From positions 1 through 39,580 of the forward strand of contig SCRC01000096.1 of NCBI GenBank assembly GCA_004297945.1: a DNA stretch of 39,580 bases, in the 5' to 3' direction. Below the pieces are notes generated by a model. That model was not told the DNA's origin, did not search any database, and saw only the letters and a program-made list of their open reading frames with translations. Positions 26,985 to 36,767 of the stretch are shown here, piece after piece. Position 1 is the stretch's first letter; every line of letters starts with the position of its first letter. Source of the stretch: Candidimonas sp. GTDB lineage: Bacteria > Pseudomonadota > Gammaproteobacteria > Burkholderiales > Burkholderiaceae_B. The position numbers and the translations under genes are program-made.

Positions 26985-27857
26985 ATGCTACGTATCGTTC
27001 TCATAACCGGCATTTCGGGCTCGGGCAAATCGGTAGCCCTGCGGCTACTGGAAGACTCCGGCTACACGTGCGTGGATAATCTGCCCGTGCGGTTTTTGCA
27101 TGACTTCATCGCCAGCACGCGCGAAGACGGCCTCGAACACGTCGCCATCGCTATTGATGTCCGCTCGCCAGGCGAGCTTGACGAGCTGCCGGGTGTCATC
27201 ACCAGCCTGCGCGCCATGGGCACCGCCTTCAAAGTCATTTTCCTCGACGCCAGCGATCACACGCTGCAGCAACGCTATTCCGAATCGCGCCGACGCCACC
27301 CGCTGGCCGACAAGCTGCAACACGAAGGGCAATCTCCGTCGCTGCAAGACTGCATCAACACCGAACGCGAACTGCTGGCGCCGCTACGCGATCAGGAACA
27401 CGTCATCGATACCTCGGACTCGACGCCGGGGCAGTTGCGCACCTGGGTGCGCGATCTGGTGCAGGCCGACCGCGCCGCCGTCATCCTGACCTTCGAGTCG
27501 TTTGCATACAAACGCGGGGTGCCGGGCGACGCCGATCTGGTCTTTGACGTGCGCTGCCTGCCCAACCCGCACTATGACCGAACGCTGCGGCCACTTACGG
27601 GCCGTGACGAGCCCGTAGCAAAATGGCTGGGCCAGTTCGGCAGCGTCCAAACCATGATCGACGATATCGCGGGATTCATCCGCCGTTGGCTTCCGCTGTA
27701 TATGCAAGACACCCGCAACTATCTGACTATCGCCATAGGCTGCACAGGAGGGCAGCACCGGTCTGTCTATGTGGTGGAGCAGCTCGCCCGGCAGTTTTCC
27801 GACCACGCTCCGCTGCTGGTGCGGCACCGCAACCAGCCTCCTGGAAATATCCCATGA
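26985..27857 (+). CDS. rapZ: RapZ, nucleotide-binding RNase adapter
   Basis: P-loop protein of 290 aa (YvcJ/RapZ family). Walker A GISGSGKSVALRLLEDSGY is at 8-26, CVDNLP follows, and the C-terminal domain has the conserved AIGCTGGQHRSVYVVEQLA. In enterobacteria it targets the GlmZ small RNA to RNase E to control amino-sugar synthesis; whether an equivalent RNA exists here cannot be seen. ATG 26985 matches the family start MLRIVLITGISG. The stop overlaps rlpA by 4 bp. Confidence 0.93.
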   Translation: MLRIVLITGISGSGKSVALRLLEDSGYTCVDNLPVRFLHDFIASTREDGLEHVAIAIDVRSPGELDELPGVITSLRAMGTAFKVIFLDASDHTLQQRYSESRRRHPLADKLQHEGQSPSLQDCINTERELLAPLRDQEHVIDTSDSTPGQLRTWVRDLVQADRAAVILTFESFAYKRGVPGDADLVFDVRCLPNPHYDRTLRPLTGRDEPVAKWLGQFGSVQTMIDDIAGFIRRWLPLYMQDTRNYLTIAIGCTGGQHRSVYVVEQLARQFSDHAPLLVRHRNQPPGNIP

Positions 27858-28948
27858 CGCCCCTGCGCTCGGTCATCGCCGTCCTGACGCTGATTAGCCT
27901 GGTCGTTCTAGCGGGTTGCTCCACCACCCGCCGCGCAGGCGGCTACTACAAGGACGACGGGCCGGGTGCCCATCCGCCAGCCGATATCGCCGCAATCCCG
28001 GACGCCGTACCGCGCATCGAAACACCGGCACGCGCCACCAGCCGGCCCTATATGGTGTTTGGCCATACCTATGTGCCGCTGACGTCGGATCGCCCCTTTC
28101 GTCAACAGGGCATCGCCTCGTGGTACGGCAGAAAATTTCATGGCGGAAAAACCGCCAACGGCGAAACCTACGATATGTACGCCATGACGGCCGCCCACCC
28201 TATTTTGCCAATCCCCAGCTATGCCCGGGTGACCCGGGTTGGAACCGGGAAATCGATTATTGTGCGCATCAACGACCGCGGGCCATTCCATAGCAGCCGA
28301 ATCATGGATCTGTCCTATGTGGCGGCAGCGAAGCTGGGCATTATCGGCCCTGGCAGCGGGGAAGTGATTGTTGACGCGATTACCAACCAGGACATCGCCC
28401 GGGGACAAACCCACCTTGACGACATTGCCCTGGCCACAGGCGGGAGGGTGCGCCCCGCCGCTGCGCTTGCGATGGCCGAACCCAGGCCTGTGACCATCGC
28501 CCAGCCCGCCATGGCGGTCGAGCGCCAGCCTGATACGCGCGAACCCGCCTCCGAGCCCACACCAAACGTAATGTTGGCGCTACAGAACCTGCCGGCTGCC
28601 GAGGATAAACCTTACGAAAACACGGAACCCGCCCCGCGCCTACAAAACGACGATACCGCGCCTACAAGGGGCGCCACTACAACACCTCCGCAAACCCAGA
28701 GGGGAAGTGCTAGGGGTAATATTTACCTGCAATTTGGCGCTTTTAGCGGTTCGAAAAACGCCCAGCACATGGCCAGCAAACTGAACCAGCAGATAGCTCA
28801 GATAGAAAGCCGGCCGGCTCAGGTTCTCACCGAAAGCCATCTGTATCGCGTGCAAATCGGCCCCTATCCCAGCCGCACGGCGGCCGTCAATGCGGCAGTA
28901 CGCATCCAGCAGCAAACCGGAGCCACGTCGACTGTGGCCGTACGTTGA
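27854..28948 (+). CDS. rlpA: RlpA, septal ring lytic transglycosylase lipoprotein
   Basis: Outer-membrane lipoprotein of 364 aa that cleaves denuded peptidoglycan glycans at the septum. The signal ends at lipobox LAGC (Cys22). The double-psi beta-barrel (about 85-180) shows GIASWYGRKFHGGKTANGE and the catalytic-pocket segment VRINDRGPFHSSRIMDLS. A Pro/Ala-rich linker (about 190-285) precedes the C-terminal SPOR domain (about 287-364, YLQFGAFSGSKNAQHM and VQIGPYPSRTAAVNA). A decayed GTAG-hairpin copy lies in frame in the linker at about residues 269-277. The ATGA overlap with rapZ suggests coupling. Confidence 0.92.
   Translation: MTPLRSVIAVLTLISLVVLAGCSTTRRAGGYYKDDGPGAHPPADIAAIPDAVPRIETPARATSRPYMVFGHTYVPLTSDRPFRQQGIASWYGRKFHGGKTANGETYDMYAMTAAHPILPIPSYARVTRVGTGKSIIVRINDRGPFHSSRIMDLSYVAAAKLGIIGPGSGEVIVDAITNQDIARGQTHLDDIALATGGRVRPAAALAMAEPRPVTIAQPAMAVERQPDTREPASEPTPNVMLALQNLPAAEDKPYENTEPAPRLQNDDTAPTRGATTTPPQTQRGSARGNIYLQFGAFSGSKNAQHMASKLNQQIAQIESRPAQVLTESHLYRVQIGPYPSRTAAVNAAVRIQQQTGATSTVAVR
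28658..28682 (-). repeat. Degenerate GTAG hairpin within the rlpA linker
   Basis: Read on the minus strand the unit keeps TTGTAG, a GGCGCC arm, the CCTTGT loop and a GGCGC arm, so stem pairing remains over about 5 bp. It is translated in rlpA as APTRGATT. A similar fragment (GCGCCTACAAAA) lies 20 bp upstream at 28637-28648. Identity as a family member is probable but not certain. Confidence 0.5.
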
Positions 28949-28965
28949 CCGTTGCCGCCCGGCAT

Positions 28966-29904
28966 CTAAACGCTTTTGGCTTGCGCCCGCAAGAGCGCTT
29001 GCGCGTACAGGACATCGCGCGGCAGGCCGCTTACCTTGGCAGCCACGCGCGCCGCATCGCGCACGCTGAGCGATTCCAGCAGCGCGTCAAGCAACTTCAG
29101 CGCTTCGGCACCCAGCGCCTGGGCCTCTGCCTGGACTGGCGCCTGGTGCACAATCAGCACGAATTCTCCTTGGCTGCGATGAGCGTCCTGGGCCAGCCAT
29201 GCGGCCACCTCACCCAGAGGCTGCGTCACAACCTGCTCAAAGCGCTTGGTCAGTTCACGAGCGACTGTCAGCAAACGATCCGGGCCACATACTTTGACTA
29301 AATCCCTGATGGCCGCATCGAGCCGATGCGGGGACTCAAACATCACGACTGGCGCCGCAATGGCACACCAGCCAACGAGCCACTTCTGCCGCGCCATCGC
29401 CTTGGGCGGCATGAACCCGGCGAACACAAAGGCCGGATTCTCATCGGAGGTCACACCGCTGGCCATCAATGCCGTAATGACCGCGCTGGCGCCGGGGATG
29501 GCGACAACGCCATAGCCGGCCTCCCGCACCGCGCGCACGACCCGCGCACCCGGATCGCTGACCGCTGGCGCCCCGGCGTCGGAAATCAGCCCCACACGCT
29601 GATCTTGCGCCAGACGCGCGACAATCGACTCGGCCGCGCTGGCCTCGTTGTGGCGATGCGCGGCCATCAACGGCGTGGTCAGCCCCCAGGCATCCAGCAA
29701 AGGCCGGCTGGCGCGAGTGTCCTCCGCTGCAATCACGTCGCAGCGAGCCAGGGCCTGCCACGCACGCAGACCAAGGTCGCCCAGATTGCCAATCGGGGTG
29801 GCCACCACATACAAAGTCGCCGCAGGCCAGTCCTGCGCACCGACGCGTTCAATGAGACGATTCCATGTCGCTGGGGAATCCACATAATCAGGCGTTTCAC
29901 TCAT
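28966..29904 (-). CDS. rsmI: RsmI, 16S rRNA 2'-O-ribose C1402 methyltransferase
   Basis: Tetrapyrrole-methylase-fold rRNA methyltransferase of 312 aa that modifies C1402 in the ribosomal P site. TLYVVATPIGNLGDLGLRA near residue 30 is the family start, followed by AAEDTRASRPLLDAWG, VGLISDAGAPAVSDPGARVV and ALMASGVTSDENPAFVFAGFMPPK. ATG 29904 puts about 29 residues ahead of the core; the longer frame runs through yraN on the other strand and is discarded. It diverges from yraN with only 33 bp between start codons. Confidence 0.94.
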   Translation of the reverse strand: MSETPDYVDSPATWNRLIERVGAQDWPAATLYVVATPIGNLGDLGLRAWQALARCDVIAAEDTRASRPLLDAWGLTTPLMAAHRHNEASAAESIVARLAQDQRVGLISDAGAPAVSDPGARVVRAVREAGYGVVAIPGASAVITALMASGVTSDENPAFVFAGFMPPKAMARQKWLVGWCAIAAPVVMFESPHRLDAAIRDLVKVCGPDRLLTVARELTKRFEQVVTQPLGEVAAWLAQDAHRSQGEFVLIVHQAPVQAEAQALGAEALKLLDALLESLSVRDAARVAAKVSGLPRDVLYAQALLRAQAKSV

Positions 29905-29937
29905 ACTAGACACAAACCTCAAACAGGATCCCGACCC

Positions 29938-30426
29938 ATGCCCGGCGAAGACCAAATTATCCACGAACTGGCGCAGACTGCACAGAAAGCCGCCGTGAGA
30001 AGGCGTCGAAGACGCCTGGCTCGCCCCCGCGTCGCGCGCCCCGACGCCATGCGTGTCGCCCTCTCGCCCACTCAGCGCGTCGGGCAACGCGCCGAGCAGC
30101 GAGCCAAAGAGCTGCTCGAAGCCGCCGGCGTCCTGATCGTAGGCCAAAACCTGCGCTGCAAAGCCGGTGAAATCGACCTGATTGGCCTGGATCGGACGGT
30201 GCTGGTCTTTATCGAGGTCCGGCATCGGCACGATTCACGGCACGGGGGCGCAGCGGCCAGTGTAAACCGCGCCAAGCAGCAACGCCTGATTCGCAGCGCC
30301 CATTACTTTTTGCCAGCGCTTGGCCGCCAGCACTTTGGCGGGGCCGTTCCCGTTTGCCGCTTCGATGTTGTGACCGTGGAACCTATGGGCATAAACTGGA
30401 TCAAACAGGCGTTTACGATAGGCTGA
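29938..30426 (+). CDS. yraN: YraN/UPF0102 family nuclease-fold protein
   Basis: A 162-aa protein of the UPF0102 family, which has a restriction-endonuclease-like fold; its role is unknown. The core from about residue 47 shows GQRAEQRAKELLEAAG, NLRCKAGEIDLIGLD and VLVFIEVRHRHDSRHGGAA, with the conserved E-I-D-L and F-I-E-V acidic residues intact. The first 45 residues are an unusually basic extension with six consecutive arginines. AGGA at 29925-29928 supports ATG 29938; a start at 30049 would remove the extension but has no ribosome binding site. The order rsmI-yraN-diaA-BON lipoprotein matches the enterobacterial locus minus lpoA. Confidence 0.88.
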   Translation: MPGEDQIIHELAQTAQKAAVRRRRRRLARPRVARPDAMRVALSPTQRVGQRAEQRAKELLEAAGVLIVGQNLRCKAGEIDLIGLDRTVLVFIEVRHRHDSRHGGAAASVNRAKQQRLIRSAHYFLPALGRQHFGGAVPVCRFDVVTVEPMGINWIKQAFTIG

Positions 30427-30450
30427 ACCCTCTGTAAGCCGTTACGTCCG

Positions 30451-30482
30451 TTGACATTGTTTTTGATCGAACATGAGATAAT
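30451..30482 (+). promoter_or_regulatory. Possible promoter of diaA/gmhA close to the start codon
   Basis: A consensus -35 TTGACA (30451-30456) is followed by the AT-rich TGAGATAAT at 30474-30482, containing GATAAT at 20 bp or TGAGAT at 17 bp. The start codon at 30490 is only 7-10 bp past the -10, so any transcript would have almost no leader. No Shine-Dalgarno sequence precedes the ATG. Confidence 0.4.
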
Positions 30483-30489
30483 ACCGGCT

Positions 30490-31083
30490 ATGGATATGAC
30501 ATCACGCATGATCTCGCACTTCGACGATGCCATCGATACGATGAAGGCCAGTTCCAAAACGCTTGCAGGCCCGCTGGCGGCCGGGGTCGATCTGCTCTTT
30601 AGCGCCGTAACCGGAAACGGCAAGATCCTTGCCTGCGGCAATGGAGGCTCGGCAGCCGACGCCCAGCACTTCATCGCCGAACTGGTGGGCCGTTTCGAAC
30701 GCGACCGTCTGCCGCTGGCCGGTGTCGCGCTCAACACCGATACCTCCATCCTGACGGCTGTGGGCAACGACTACGGCTTTGATGCCATCTTCGAACGCCA
30801 GGTAAGCGCCCTGGGTCAGTCCGGCGACGTTCTCGTGGCCATCTCCAGCAGTGGCAACTCTCCCAACATTCTGCGCGCAATCGAGGCGGCCCACGAGCGC
30901 GACATGCCGGTTCTTGCGCTTACTGGCAAAGGCGGGGGCAATATCAGCGCGCTACTCTACGAAACCGACATCCACTTATGCGTCCCGCACGAGCGCACCA
31001 TGCGCATTCAGGAAGTCCACATCCTGCTTCTGCATGCCCTGTGTGACGGTATTGACGCCTTGCTACTGGGAGACACCCTCTAA
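30490..31083 (+). CDS. DiaA/GmhA-type SIS-domain protein (phosphoheptose isomerase family)
   Basis: Single SIS-domain protein of 197 aa. GNGGSAADAQHFIAELVGRF carries the His and Glu that are catalytic in GmhA, AISSSGNSPNILRAI is the phosphosugar loop, and RIQEVHILLLHALCD holds the second Gln/His pair. Locus position (after yraN, before a BON lipoprotein) matches DiaA, the DnaA-binding initiation factor, and the ALNTD and ALGQSGDVL segments also resemble DiaA. Because the GmhA active-site residues are present, a sedoheptulose-7-phosphate isomerase role remains possible; I leave the symbol blank. The stop shares one base with the next start (TAATG). Confidence 0.88.
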   Translation: MDMTSRMISHFDDAIDTMKASSKTLAGPLAAGVDLLFSAVTGNGKILACGNGGSAADAQHFIAELVGRFERDRLPLAGVALNTDTSILTAVGNDYGFDAIFERQVSALGQSGDVLVAISSSGNSPNILRAIEAAHERDMPVLALTGKGGGNISALLYETDIHLCVPHERTMRIQEVHILLLHALCDGIDALLLGDTL

Positions 31084-31789
31084 TGCCTACCTTCACACGA
31101 CGCGCCCGTTCTCTTCTAGTGGCCTCGATGGCCGCAGTCACCCTTTGTACGCTGCCGGGCTGCGGCGTTCTGTTCCTGGGGGGAGCGGCCACCGGCGCGG
31201 CGGTGGCGGTCGATCGCCGCACCGCTGGTCAACAGCTCGAAGACAAAACCATTGAGCTCAAATCCGCCAACCTGATGCGTCAGCTGGTAGGCGACAAAGG
31301 ACGCATCAATTCCACGTGTTATGAAGGGCAGCTGCTGCTTACCGGAGACGTGCCTACCGACGCGATCAAGCAGCAGGCCGAACAAACGGCGGGCACCATC
31401 CAGAACGTCAAAAAAGTTGTCAACCAACTGCGGGTGGGCGATATCACGCCCCTCAGCGTGCGCTCCAACGACACCTGGATTACCTCCAAGGTCATCGCGT
31501 CGCTAATCGACACGAAGGGGGTCCCGACCCGCACCATCACGGTTACAACCGAGCGTGGCGTGGTGTATCTGCTGGGCAAAGTGACGCCAGACGAAGGCAG
31601 CCGCGCCGCCACGGTCGCGTCCGATGTAAGTGGCGTCAATAAAGTAGTAAAATTATTCGATATCGTCTCGCCCGAGAGCCTGCAACAACGGCAATCGCCC
31701 GCCCCCGTGCAAGACATTACGGCAGCTCCCAGTTCAACCGCGGCGCCAGACGCTAAAACCTCCGGCGGTGCTCAAGCGATGCCTATCAA

Positions 31790-31793
<4 letters not shown>
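31083..31793 (+). CDS. BON-domain outer-membrane lipoprotein (DolP/YraP-like)
   Basis: Lipoprotein of 236 aa with signal and lipobox LPGC at about residues 23-26, then two BON domains (about 60-125 and 135-205; SNDTWITSKVIASLID and TTERGVVYLLGKVTPDEGS). Known relatives (DolP, formerly YraP) sit in the outer membrane at division sites and support membrane integrity. A Ser/Ala/Pro-rich tail of about 35 residues follows. Locus order matches diaA-dolP in enterobacteria. The stop overlaps the next gene by 4 bp. Confidence 0.88.
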
Positions 31794-33264
<1,471 letters not shown>

Positions 33265-33285
33265 TTGCGTTCGGATCCGAATGGA

Positions 33286-34032
33286 ATGCAGGCTCAACGG
33301 CCTCCCATGACTCCCCGACATCCGCGCAGCGGCAACCGCTCATGGTCGGCAGCCAATGAAACGATCTGGCTGTTCGATCTGGACAACACGCTGCACGATT
33401 CGTCGCGAGCCATATTCACGGCCATCAACCAAAGTATGACAGCCGCTGTGATGCAAAGCCTGAACCTCGATCTGGACACAGCGACGCAGTTGCGCACGCG
33501 CTATTGGAAACAATACGGGGCAACGGTCATCGGCATGGTGCGCCACCACGGAGTCAATGCCGAAACATTCCTGAACCTGAGCCACGGATTCGAGATTGCG
33601 CCCCTGGTGCATTCCGAACACGGCCTGGCCGCCAAGCTGCGGCGTCTTCGCGGGCGGAAAATACTGCTCACCAACGCGCCGCGCAATTATGCGCGCGAAG
33701 TATTGAAAACACTGGGAATCCTGCATCAGTTCGATGGCATGTGGTCGATCAATCACATGCGGCTGCAAGGCCGGATCAAACCCAAACCCTCGCCTTCGCT
33801 GATGAAGCAGGTGCTGGCGCGCCTGGGCGCGCCAGCCGCGCGGGTTGTGCTGGTCGAGGACACACTGAAAAACCTGAAAACCGCGCGCCAAGTCGGCATG
33901 CGAACGGTTCACGTCTTTCATCCCGGCACGCCTTTTTCAGGAAAACACCGCGGACGCGATAGTTACGTGGGCTTGCGAGTCAATTCGGTTGGCGACCTGC
34001 TGAGCGGCCGCCGGCCTGTGCGCGGTTCCTGA
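33286..34032 (+). CDS. HAD-superfamily hydrolase (pyrimidine 5'-nucleotidase type)
   Basis: Haloacid dehalogenase-like phosphatase of 248 aa. Motif I WLFDLDNTLHDSS has the nucleophile and acid aspartates, motif II is ILLTNAPRNY, motif III lysine lies in RIKPKPSPSLMK, and motif IV is VVLVEDTLKNLK. The class fits nucleotidases that act on pyrimidine or damaged nucleotides; the exact substrate is unknown. The start is uncertain: ATG 33286 has GGA at 10 bp, ATG 33307 is also possible, and both precede the core by more than 20 residues. It is 21 bp behind argB and probably co-transcribed. Confidence 0.85.
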   Translation: MQAQRPPMTPRHPRSGNRSWSAANETIWLFDLDNTLHDSSRAIFTAINQSMTAAVMQSLNLDLDTATQLRTRYWKQYGATVIGMVRHHGVNAETFLNLSHGFEIAPLVHSEHGLAAKLRRLRGRKILLTNAPRNYAREVLKTLGILHQFDGMWSINHMRLQGRIKPKPSPSLMKQVLARLGAPAARVVLVEDTLKNLKTARQVGMRTVHVFHPGTPFSGKHRGRDSYVGLRVNSVGDLLSGRRPVRGS

Positions 34033-34305
34033 TGCACAGACGTACCCGTCAAATGTTCGGTAATTCTGTTAAGACGCCACAGGGCGAGGGGCGCGGCACA
34101 GTCCGGCCCGTCCAGCGGTCGTGGCGCTACGCGCCCCGACTGCCCGGGTCTGCCTCGCCCTGCGGCTGCGCTGATGAAGTGCACCAGGGGATGGGTGGGG
34201 GCGGCGGGTGTTTGGTCGATTGGCTCTACGGGCAACGTGATGGAGGCATGCTGCGGGCAAGAGGCCTGCCGCGTGGCAAGTAAGGTCCGAGCATACGTGA
34301 CTGGA

Positions 34306-34365
34306 GCCGTCTATTGAGGCTGGGGCTGGGGCTGGGCCGGCCCAGCCCCAGCCTCAATAGACGGC
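34306..34365. other. Large GC-rich perfect hairpin between convergent genes
   Basis: The left arm (34306-34338, 33 nt) and right arm (34339-34365, 27 nt) are complementary with no loop, differing only by one extra GGGGCT hexamer in the left arm. It lies in the 372-bp gap 34033-34404 between the convergent HAD and moeB genes. It may stop transcription from both sides, though no T-run follows. The rest of the gap (34033-34305) holds no gene or repeat that I recognise. Confidence 0.8.
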
Positions 34366-34404
34366 GTGTTCAGATACCAAACCATCCAGTGCTGGATACA
34401 GTCG

Positions 34405-35157
34405 CTACGGCCTGGCGCCGCAGACAGAGCAGGCCGGATCGCGCTGGAATCTGACTTCGCTCCAGTGCATGTTGCGAGCGTCCAGGCATAACAAGCGCCC
34501 GACCAGCGGGCTGCCTACTCCCGTCAGAATCTTGATCGCTTCGGCCGCCTGCATGCTGCCGATAATCCCTACCAAAGGCGCCAGGACGCCCGTTGTCGCG
34601 CAGCTTAGCTCAGAGGCGCCATCACGCTCGGGAAACAGACAGTGATAGCAAGGCGCATTGGCGTCGCGCAGATCGAAAACGCTGACCTGCCCATCAAACC
34701 GAATGGCGGCCCCCGACACCAGCGGCTTGCCATGCGCCACGCAGGCGCGATTGATGGCGTGGCGTGCGGCGAAATTATCGGTGCAATCCAGCACCAGATC
34801 CACTCCGGCAACCCTGTCATCGAGCTGCTCGTCGGCAAGCCTGGACACACAGGCCTGAACCTGCACATCGGAATTGAGCTCTGCGAGCATCTGCCGGCCC
34901 GATTCGGCCTTGGGCCATCCTAAACGAGCTGTGGTATGCAAAATCTGGCGCTGTAAATTGCTCAGTTCGACCACGTCATCATCAGCCAGAATAATTTGCC
35001 CGACCCCGGCCGAAGCCAGGTAAAACGCAGCCGGAGAGCCCAACCCTCCGGCACCGACAATCAGCACGCGCGATGCCAGCAACCGCTCCTGGCCTTCGAT
35101 ACCCAGCTCGTCGAGCAGAATATGGCGGGCATAGCGCAACAGTTGCGGGTCGTCCAT
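34405..35157 (-). CDS. moeB: MoeB/ThiF-family sulfur-carrier adenylyltransferase
   Basis: E1-like enzyme of 250 aa that adenylates the C-terminal Gly-Gly of a sulfur carrier (MoaD for molybdopterin, or ThiS for thiamine). The nucleotide-binding loop VLIVGAGGLGSPAAFYLASAG is near 31-50, the conserved RQILH near 70, and a zinc-binding pair of CxxC motifs is present (CYHC near 171, CSVC near 245). There is no C-terminal rhodanese domain. MoeB versus ThiF is not certain from sequence alone. It shares one base with the ctpA stop (TAATG), so it is the last gene of the gpmA-envC-ctpA unit. Confidence 0.87.
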   Translation of the reverse strand: MDDPQLLRYARHILLDELGIEGQERLLASRVLIVGAGGLGSPAAFYLASAGVGQIILADDDVVELSNLQRQILHTTARLGWPKAESGRQMLAELNSDVQVQACVSRLADEQLDDRVAGVDLVLDCTDNFAARHAINRACVAHGKPLVSGAAIRFDGQVSVFDLRDANAPCYHCLFPERDGASELSCATTGVLAPLVGIIGSMQAAEAIKILTGVGSPLVGRLLCLDARNMHWSEVRFQRDPACSVCGARP

Positions 35158-36701
35158 TAATGGACCTCGATGACCCCATTGGGAGTGATTCTGAACCGCT
35201 CTATCTTTTGCACTGCAGGCGGCGCGGTGGGGGCGTGAGCCCCCCCCTGTGGTTTCACTTCAGTTTTTTTTTCAGCCGTTGCAGGTTTGCCTGCTGCGCC
35301 GGATTTATCGGCTGGCTTGGCGTTATCGGGCGACGCGCCCGGCTTTTTGGTCGCGGCTAAAACCAGGCCTGGCTCGATTTTGTATACCTTGCGGCCTTCC
35401 AGATAATTGACCGCCTGGCGCAACTGGAAGTCGTCCGTGCCGCCGAACTCGAACATCTTGGGCTCGACCTTGGGCTTGCTCGCCTCTTTTTCCTTGTCGG
35501 CGCTTTCGTTGCTGACTGCGCTATTGAGCAAATGGTGTTTCAGGTCGACTTCACGCGGCAAACGGAACAGATTGCCCTGGGGAGTATCGTCCACCGTGAT
35601 GTCGGGCTCGATGCCGGTCACCTGAATCGAGCGACCGCTTGGCGTGTAGTAACGCGCCGTTGTCAGCTTGATTCCGGTATCGTCGCTTAGAGGCAGCACG
35701 CTTTGCACCGAACCCTTGCCGAAGGTGCGGTTACCCATGACTTTTGCGCGCTTGTGATCCTGTAGCGCGCCCGTCACAATCTCGGAGGCCGATGCGGAAC
35801 CTATATTGGCCAGCACGACCATAGGCACTTTTTTGGTCCACGCGGGAAGCGTCGACACGCCTTCGGCCGATTTGGCGAAATATTGGTGATTGGACGACGG
35901 CACACGGCCTTTGGTGGCTACCACCAGATCGCTGGGCTTGAGGAACGCCGACGAAACGCCAATGGCGCTATCGAGCAGGCCGCCCGGGTCGTTACGCAAA
36001 TCGAGCACCAGCCCCTTGGGTGCGCCCTTCTCGCCCAAAGCGCGCAATTGCTTGACCAGATCAGCGACCGTGGTTTCCTGGAATTGCGAAATACGCACAA
36101 AGGCGATATTGCCGGGCAGCATTTTGCTGCGTACGCTACGCACCTTGATCAGATCACGCACAATAGTGAACTTAAGGGGCTTGTCTTTGCCTTCGCGCTT
36201 GATCGTCAGCTCGATAGATGTCTTGGGCGCGCCGCGCATGAGCTTGACCGCCTCGTTCAGTGTCATCCCCTTGGTCGGCTTGCCATTGATTTCCGTAATC
36301 AGATCGCCCGCCAGTATCCCGGCTCGGGCCGCAGGCGTATCTTCGATAGGAGCAATGACCTTGGGCATGCCGTCTTCACTGCCGATCTCGATACCCAACC
36401 CTCCAAAGCCGCCCTGGGTAATTTGCTCCATTTCCTTGAAGGCCTCTGGATCAAGATAGACCGAGTGCGGATCGAGGTCGGAGAACATGCCCTTGATGGC
36501 GTCGTTGATAAGCACCTTATCAGACATAGGCTCGATATAGCTGCTTTTTATCGCGGAAAAGACGTTCGCGAACTGCTGCAATTCTTGAAGCGGAAGCGGC
36601 TGATTGCGCTGCGCTGCCGCAGAGATGCCCAGGCTAAGCAGGATTCCGCCTGCCAAACCCAGGCCTACCAAACCAATACTGCCAAACTTGCGAGTGCCCA
36701 T
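35157..36701 (-). CDS. ctpA: CtpA, S41 carboxy-terminal processing protease
   Basis: Periplasmic serine protease of 514 aa. An N-terminal signal/anchor (about 6-28) is followed by a PDZ domain (about 85-165; GGFGGLGIEIGSEDG, ARAGILAGDLITEING) and the S41 catalytic domain. In NIGSASASEIVTGALQDH and the following TFGKG, the Ser/Lys dyad is S304 and K329 by spacing to known family members. The last 100 residues are Lys/Ala/Pro-rich. ATG 36701 was taken because the open frame above it does not extend the signal sequence sensibly. The adjacent EnvC-like gene suggests a shared role in peptidoglycan hydrolase control. Confidence 0.93.
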   Translation of the reverse strand: MGTRKFGSIGLVGLGLAGGILLSLGISAAAQRNQPLPLQELQQFANVFSAIKSSYIEPMSDKVLINDAIKGMFSDLDPHSVYLDPEAFKEMEQITQGGFGGLGIEIGSEDGMPKVIAPIEDTPAARAGILAGDLITEINGKPTKGMTLNEAVKLMRGAPKTSIELTIKREGKDKPLKFTIVRDLIKVRSVRSKMLPGNIAFVRISQFQETTVADLVKQLRALGEKGAPKGLVLDLRNDPGGLLDSAIGVSSAFLKPSDLVVATKGRVPSSNHQYFAKSAEGVSTLPAWTKKVPMVVLANIGSASASEIVTGALQDHKRAKVMGNRTFGKGSVQSVLPLSDDTGIKLTTARYYTPSGRSIQVTGIEPDITVDDTPQGNLFRLPREVDLKHHLLNSAVSNESADKEKEASKPKVEPKMFEFGGTDDFQLRQAVNYLEGRKVYKIEPGLVLAATKKPGASPDNAKPADKSGAAGKPATAEKKTEVKPQGGAHAPTAPPAVQKIERFRITPNGVIEVH

Positions 36702-36767
36702 GCACATTCCCGGATAAATTTTAAGGTCGTCGATCAGACGACCAACGCAAGGCAAATAGTACCTAAA

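Noticed and set aside
34032..34283. 83-codon frame in the HAD-moeB gap
   Set aside because: Gly/Arg-rich with no family resemblance and no ribosome binding site; composition fits non-coding high-GC DNA.
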